A stretch of DNA of 19,975 bases. Source: Fragilaria crotonensis. Taxonomy: Eukaryota; Bacillariophyta; Fragilariophyceae; Fragilariales; Fragilariaceae. The translations under genes were made by a program, and so were the position numbers. Of the stretch, positions 18,416 through 19,975 are shown in pieces. A model generated the notes under the pieces. The model was not told where the DNA came from. It searched no databases and saw only the letters and a program-made list of their open reading frames with translations. Position 1 is the stretch's first letter; the number at the start of each line of letters is the position of its first letter. The stretch is from NCBI GenBank assembly GCA_022925895.1, contig JAKSYS010000836.1, forward strand, positions 1 to 19,975, written 5' to 3'.

Positions 18416-19694
18416 GAGGTCACCTCGCTCATCAGGAAACATGGCTCACCCTTTGTCCCACAGAACTTCAGGATCATCCCCTTGCAGCCAGCCCTCATTT
18501 CGCAGATTGGAGACTGGCTGCGTCTGCTAAAACGCAGCTCTTGCCGACTCAACCCGCGCCAAGCGCAGCAGCAGCTGGAACTGCTACGCACGATTCCTCG
18601 AGCGAGTCGGAGTCGACCTCGACCCTTTCTCCGCCGGTTCGGACGAAACGAAAGGACGGAAATCTTCGCGTGTTTCGCTGCCGCCCTTCGGGACGGACGG
18701 CTTCGCTCAGACAGCCTGCGACAGATGGCAATGGAGCCATGTCCGGTACCATTCGTGCCACCCTCGACGGTGTGGCTCAGACCTTCAGGCTTAACAAACT
18801 TGAGAGCCCAATCCACGACTCCGCCGGACGCCTCGACCCCTTCTGGCTTTACAATTGAAGAAGTACGCGGACGACGACCCGGGAGTCGCACAACAACAAG
18901 CCATTCCTCTTGAAGTGATCAGGAAGGTGAGATCCTGGTCCAGGAACGAGTTGGACGTGGCAGTCGGACAACTGGTGGTCACGGCCTTTTTCTTCGCCAT
19001 GAGGTCTTGCGAATACTCCGACGTGGGAGGCGGCAGACGAACATCGGTAGTCAGAGTAGACGACGTTCGATTCAGGAAACAGGACGAAACGCTGACGACT
19101 TTCTCCTACGAACAAACCCGAAATGCAGACGCCGTAACGATCACCTATCGACAACAAAGAACGGAGACAAAGGAGCGAAGGTGACGCAGCACAGGAACAA
19201 CAACCCCGGTCAGGCAGACATATGTCCGGTACGGACACTTGCGGAATTGATTCACAGAATTAGAGGCTACGAACGACTTGGTCGGACGAACCCGAAGATA
19301 AACGCTTTCGTATCGACAACATCGAACGAGCTCGAACACGTCTCTTCGAAAACGATCCTCGAACAGCTGAGGGCCGCGACAATACTATCGGGAGAGGCTG
19401 GGACTCCAGGCCGATCGAATCGGTACGCACTCGATTAGGTCGGGCGCGGCCATGGCAATGCACTTGGCAGGTGTGCCAAGCGAAACGATACAGATGGTGG
19501 GCCGTTGGCGGAGCAGGACGTTCATGAGATACCTACGCATCCAAGTGCCAGACACCACGATCGGGGTCGCCACGCGCATGACGAATCGACAAACTTTCTT
19601 CACAGTCGCCCATGATCCTGCGGACGAACGACAACCGGAAAATGGCGGAAACCAGGTCGACTCACAACGACGCGACGGACCCCCCGCTAGATGA
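18416..19694 (+). CDS. Tyrosine recombinase of the DIRS-like element, frames broken
   Basis: This enzyme would integrate the circular DNA copy by site-specific recombination, so no DDE integrase is needed. After a low-complexity Ser/Pro/Arg linker, the core-binding part reads 'LKKYADDDPGVAQQQAIPLE'. Catalytic positions are Arg in FAMRSCEYSDV (codon 19002), His-x-x-Arg in GTHSIRSGAAM (His 19428, Arg 19437), Trp in VGRWRSRTF, and Tyr in FMRYLRIQV (19530). The segment 'VTQHRNNNPGQADICPVRTL' lies between them. All four key residues of the RHRY tetrad are present. Frame changes near 18840 (C4), 19155 and 19400 break the frame; the last sits just before the HxxR box. The stop at 19692-19694 gives a natural C-terminus shortly after 'NGGNQVDSQRR'. 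Confidence 0.85.
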
Positions 19695-19975
19695 ATATCA
19701 CGGGACCGACCCCGCGAGACGAACCAGGAGAGAGAGACAAAAACTATTAGGACCAGATTCCGATGCCATCTATTTAGTTCCACTAGCCTCGTGAACATGA
19801 AGGAGAATCCAGAAAACCACACACAGCAACACACGAATCGACGCGACAGTACGCGAGACAGCGGTACGACGAAACCACTAGGCGGCCGACTCATCCGACT
19901 AAACGGACTTAGAGAAATGCGGACAAGACTCGGAATTTATTTCGTGCAACAGCATGCATTTCTAAGTAACGATTC
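19695..19975. other. Downstream part of the retroelement, 3' end not resolved
   Basis: No gene is supported. It is purine-rich on the plus strand and then becomes more AT-rich after about 19930, which might be the junction with host DNA. No inverted or direct match to 13488-13792 was found by eye. Confidence 0.35.

Larger units (their letters stand above)
13600..19900 (+). mobile_element. DIRS-like tyrosine-recombinase retrotransposon (ends approximate)
   Basis: In order on the plus strand: a gag-like region with a zinc-knuckle-like motif, reverse transcriptase, RNase H and a tyrosine recombinase. There is no DDE integrase and no aspartic protease motif that I can find. RT plus RNase H plus tyrosine recombinase in this order defines the DIRS group. 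The terminal repeats (inverted or split direct) that would place it in DIRS, Ngaro or PAT were not found; boundaries are estimates, and the 3' end may lie beyond or close to the window edge. It is GC-richer than its surroundings. About a dozen or more one-base frame changes interrupt the frames. Confidence 0.85.

Noticed and set aside
1-19975. tRNA, rRNA, CRISPR array, bacterial promoters or operons
   Set aside because: No cloverleaf, rRNA core or spaced repeat array was noticed, and introns plus eukaryotic transposons make prokaryotic features inappropriate.

Overview
The window looks like a repeat-rich stretch of a eukaryotic nuclear genome, most likely a diatom (stramenopile). The clues are a gametolysin-type M11 metallopeptidase with a long Pro/Thr 'PTQAPT' tail, three short GT-AG introns (73-111 nt) in that gene, and three eukaryotic transposon classes side by side. 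I see no rRNA, tRNA, CRISPR array or prokaryotic operon. The species assignment is inference.

Layout. 1-~610: decayed 3' end of a piggyBac-like transposon, ending at TTAATTAA. 891-2853 and 6756-8039: two old, diverged direct copies (A and B) of a sequence that once coded for an unrecognised protein on the minus strand. 2900-4071: no gene, but unusually rich in GTAC palindromes. 4072-~6076 (minus): the M11 peptidase, the only likely host gene, lying between copies A and B. 8040-13487: a complete Mutator-like element (MULE) with terminal inverted repeats of about 445 bp that match except for two 1-base indels. It carries a Ulp1-type cysteine protease gene, a DDE transposase gene with SWIM and CCHC zinc motifs, and a small acidic ORF in the opposite orientation. 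~13.5 kb to the window end: a DIRS-like tyrosine-recombinase retrotransposon with a gag-like ORF, reverse transcriptase, RNase H and tyrosine recombinase, visibly GC-richer than the rest.

How they fit together. Within the MULE, the transposase should cut and join at the long inverted repeats; these carry regularly placed 15-bp motifs that are candidate binding sites. The Ulp1 protease and the acidic ORF are accessory genes of unknown role. The retroelement would copy itself through RNA and integrate the DNA by its recombinase. The M11 enzyme would be secreted.

One observation affects every gene: almost all long reading frames are broken by single-base frame changes. Several would be repaired by one more G in a G run, and protein similarity continues on both sides. 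The two MULE inverted repeats also differ only by two homopolymer indels. This suggests uncorrected long-read assembly errors rather than real decay, so the CDS coordinates below span several frames on purpose.
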